Under the pieces are notes generated by a model that did no database searches, was not told the origin of the DNA, and saw only the letters and a program-made list of their open reading frames with translations. A stretch of DNA of 64,000 nt, taken from the NCBI RefSeq assembly GCF_026340975.1, contig NZ_JAPEOS010000001.1, positions 1,572,501 through 1,636,500 of the forward strand, read 5' to 3'. This document shows positions 63,525 to 64,000 of this stretch, in pieces. The position numbers were made by a program, and so were the translations under genes. Each line of letters starts with the position of its first letter. The stretch's first letter is position 1. Origin of the DNA: Streptomyces sp. NBC_01214. GTDB lineage: Bacteria; Actinomycetota; Actinomycetes; Streptomycetales; Streptomycetaceae.

Positions 63525-64000
63525 GTGAGGGACACACGAGAAAGCCGGCTGCTCCTGGTGCTCCTGATCGCCATCGCGTTCGCATTGATCACGGTGGACA
63601 TCAGGGCAGGCGAGGAGTCGCCGGTCGACGGTGCCCGGCAGGCCGCCGCAGCGGTCTTCGGCCCGGTCGAGGAAGGTGTGGCGACCGCGGTCGACCCGGT
63701 CGCCAACGCCATAGGGGCGGTACGGGACTCCGGCGAGCGCCACAACCGCATCGCCACGCTGGAGCGCGAGAACGCGGCGCTGAAGGCCAAGCTGGGCAGC
63801 GAGGACCAGACCCGCAGCCGCATCCACGAGCTCGACGAGATGCTCAAGCGGGCCGGTGCCGGGCAGTACGGCATCAAGGGCGCCGAGGTCATCGCCATAG
63901 GAGCGGCCCAGGGCTTCTCGTGGACCGTCACCATCGACGCCGGCAGCAAGGACGGCATCGAACGCGACATGACCGTCCTCAACGGGGACGGACTCGTCGG
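63525..64000 (+). CDS. mreC: rod shape-determining protein MreC (partial, 3' end outside window)
   Basis: The first 158 residues are seen. GTG 63525 starts VRDTRESRLLLVLLIAIAFA, a basic cytosolic start plus one transmembrane helix. A periplasmic coiled coil follows (HNRIATLERENAALKAKLGS then QTRSRIHELDEMLKRAGAGQ), and then the start of the beta-rich MreC domain (VIAIGAAQGFSWTVTIDAGS). MreC links MreB and the penicillin-binding proteins in cell-wall synthesis. A GAGGAAGG ribosome site lies 14 bases upstream, a rather long spacing. Confidence 0.93.
   Translation, partial: MRDTRESRLLLVLLIAIAFALITVDIRAGEESPVDGARQAAAAVFGPVEEGVATAVDPVANAIGAVRDSGERHNRIATLERENAALKAKLGSEDQTRSRIHELDEMLKRAGAGQYGIKGAEVIAIGAAQGFSWTVTIDAGSKDGIERDMTVLNGDGLV

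Overview
The window is a high-GC actinobacterial chromosome segment, almost certainly Streptomyces. The evidence is the very high G+C throughout, frequent GTG starts, a rare TTA codon, GC-rich hairpin terminators, and the order tig-clpP1-clpP2-clpX-valS-folC-ndk-mreB-mreC, which is the conserved Streptomyces core order. Most of the window looks like stable core chromosome. No rRNA, intact insertion sequence, CRISPR array or biosynthetic gene cluster was seen.

Layout. 1-8.9 kb: a ROK regulator cut by the left edge, an MscS channel, an HNH nuclease, a secreted GH84 glycosidase, a MalQ-type glucanotransferase and a small membrane protein. 8.9-13.8 kb: an efflux cluster with a MarR regulator divergent from an MFS transporter, two EamA transporters and a LysR regulator; it carries several cis signals (a perfect MarR-type palindrome, a TTA codon, and a perfect 21-bp inverted repeat inside a coding region). 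13.9-29.7 kb: peptidases and housekeeping genes (two PepN paralogues, aspartate-semialdehyde dehydrogenase, a secreted M28 aminopeptidase, a 1,107-residue subtilisin), a CGNR/VOC divergent pair, a PNPOx-like protein, a nuclease-like protein and a mycothiol-nitroreductase-like thioredoxin-fold protein. 29.8-36.9 kb: Fe superoxide dismutase behind a Nur-like box, and three paralogous APC amino-acid permeases interleaved with an SDR and bioY. 37-44.9 kb: rpiB, an Nei/Fpg glycosylase, an Eis-like acetyltransferase, a membrane PP2C phosphatase, an orphan ABC ATPase with no in-frame start codon, a DUF4232 lipoprotein, a PLP enzyme, an HD hydrolase and a small membrane protein.

45-47.9 kb is the only clearly accessory stretch. 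It holds small unrecognised genes, frameshifted remnants and the decayed 3' end of a phage/ICE-type tyrosine recombinase that abuts tRNA-Gly(TCC). From 48 kb on come tRNA-Pro(TGG), trigger factor, the Clp protease genes preceded by a ClgR-like box, a secreted four-cysteine peptide, a Pro/Gln-rich membrane protein, valS, an orphan histidine kinase facing an extra MreB/Mbl-like gene, folC, a DUF4233 protein, ndk, mreB and the first part of mreC.

Functionally the right-hand block joins protein folding and proteolysis (Tig, ClpP1P2X) to translation (ValS), folate and nucleotide metabolism, and cell-shape proteins. I did not find a convincing new multi-gene system. The best leads are the regulatory palindromes, the 21-bp hairpin in an EamA gene, the integrase fossil at tRNA-Gly, the startless ABC ATPase, and the GH84 enzyme with an altered catalytic pair.
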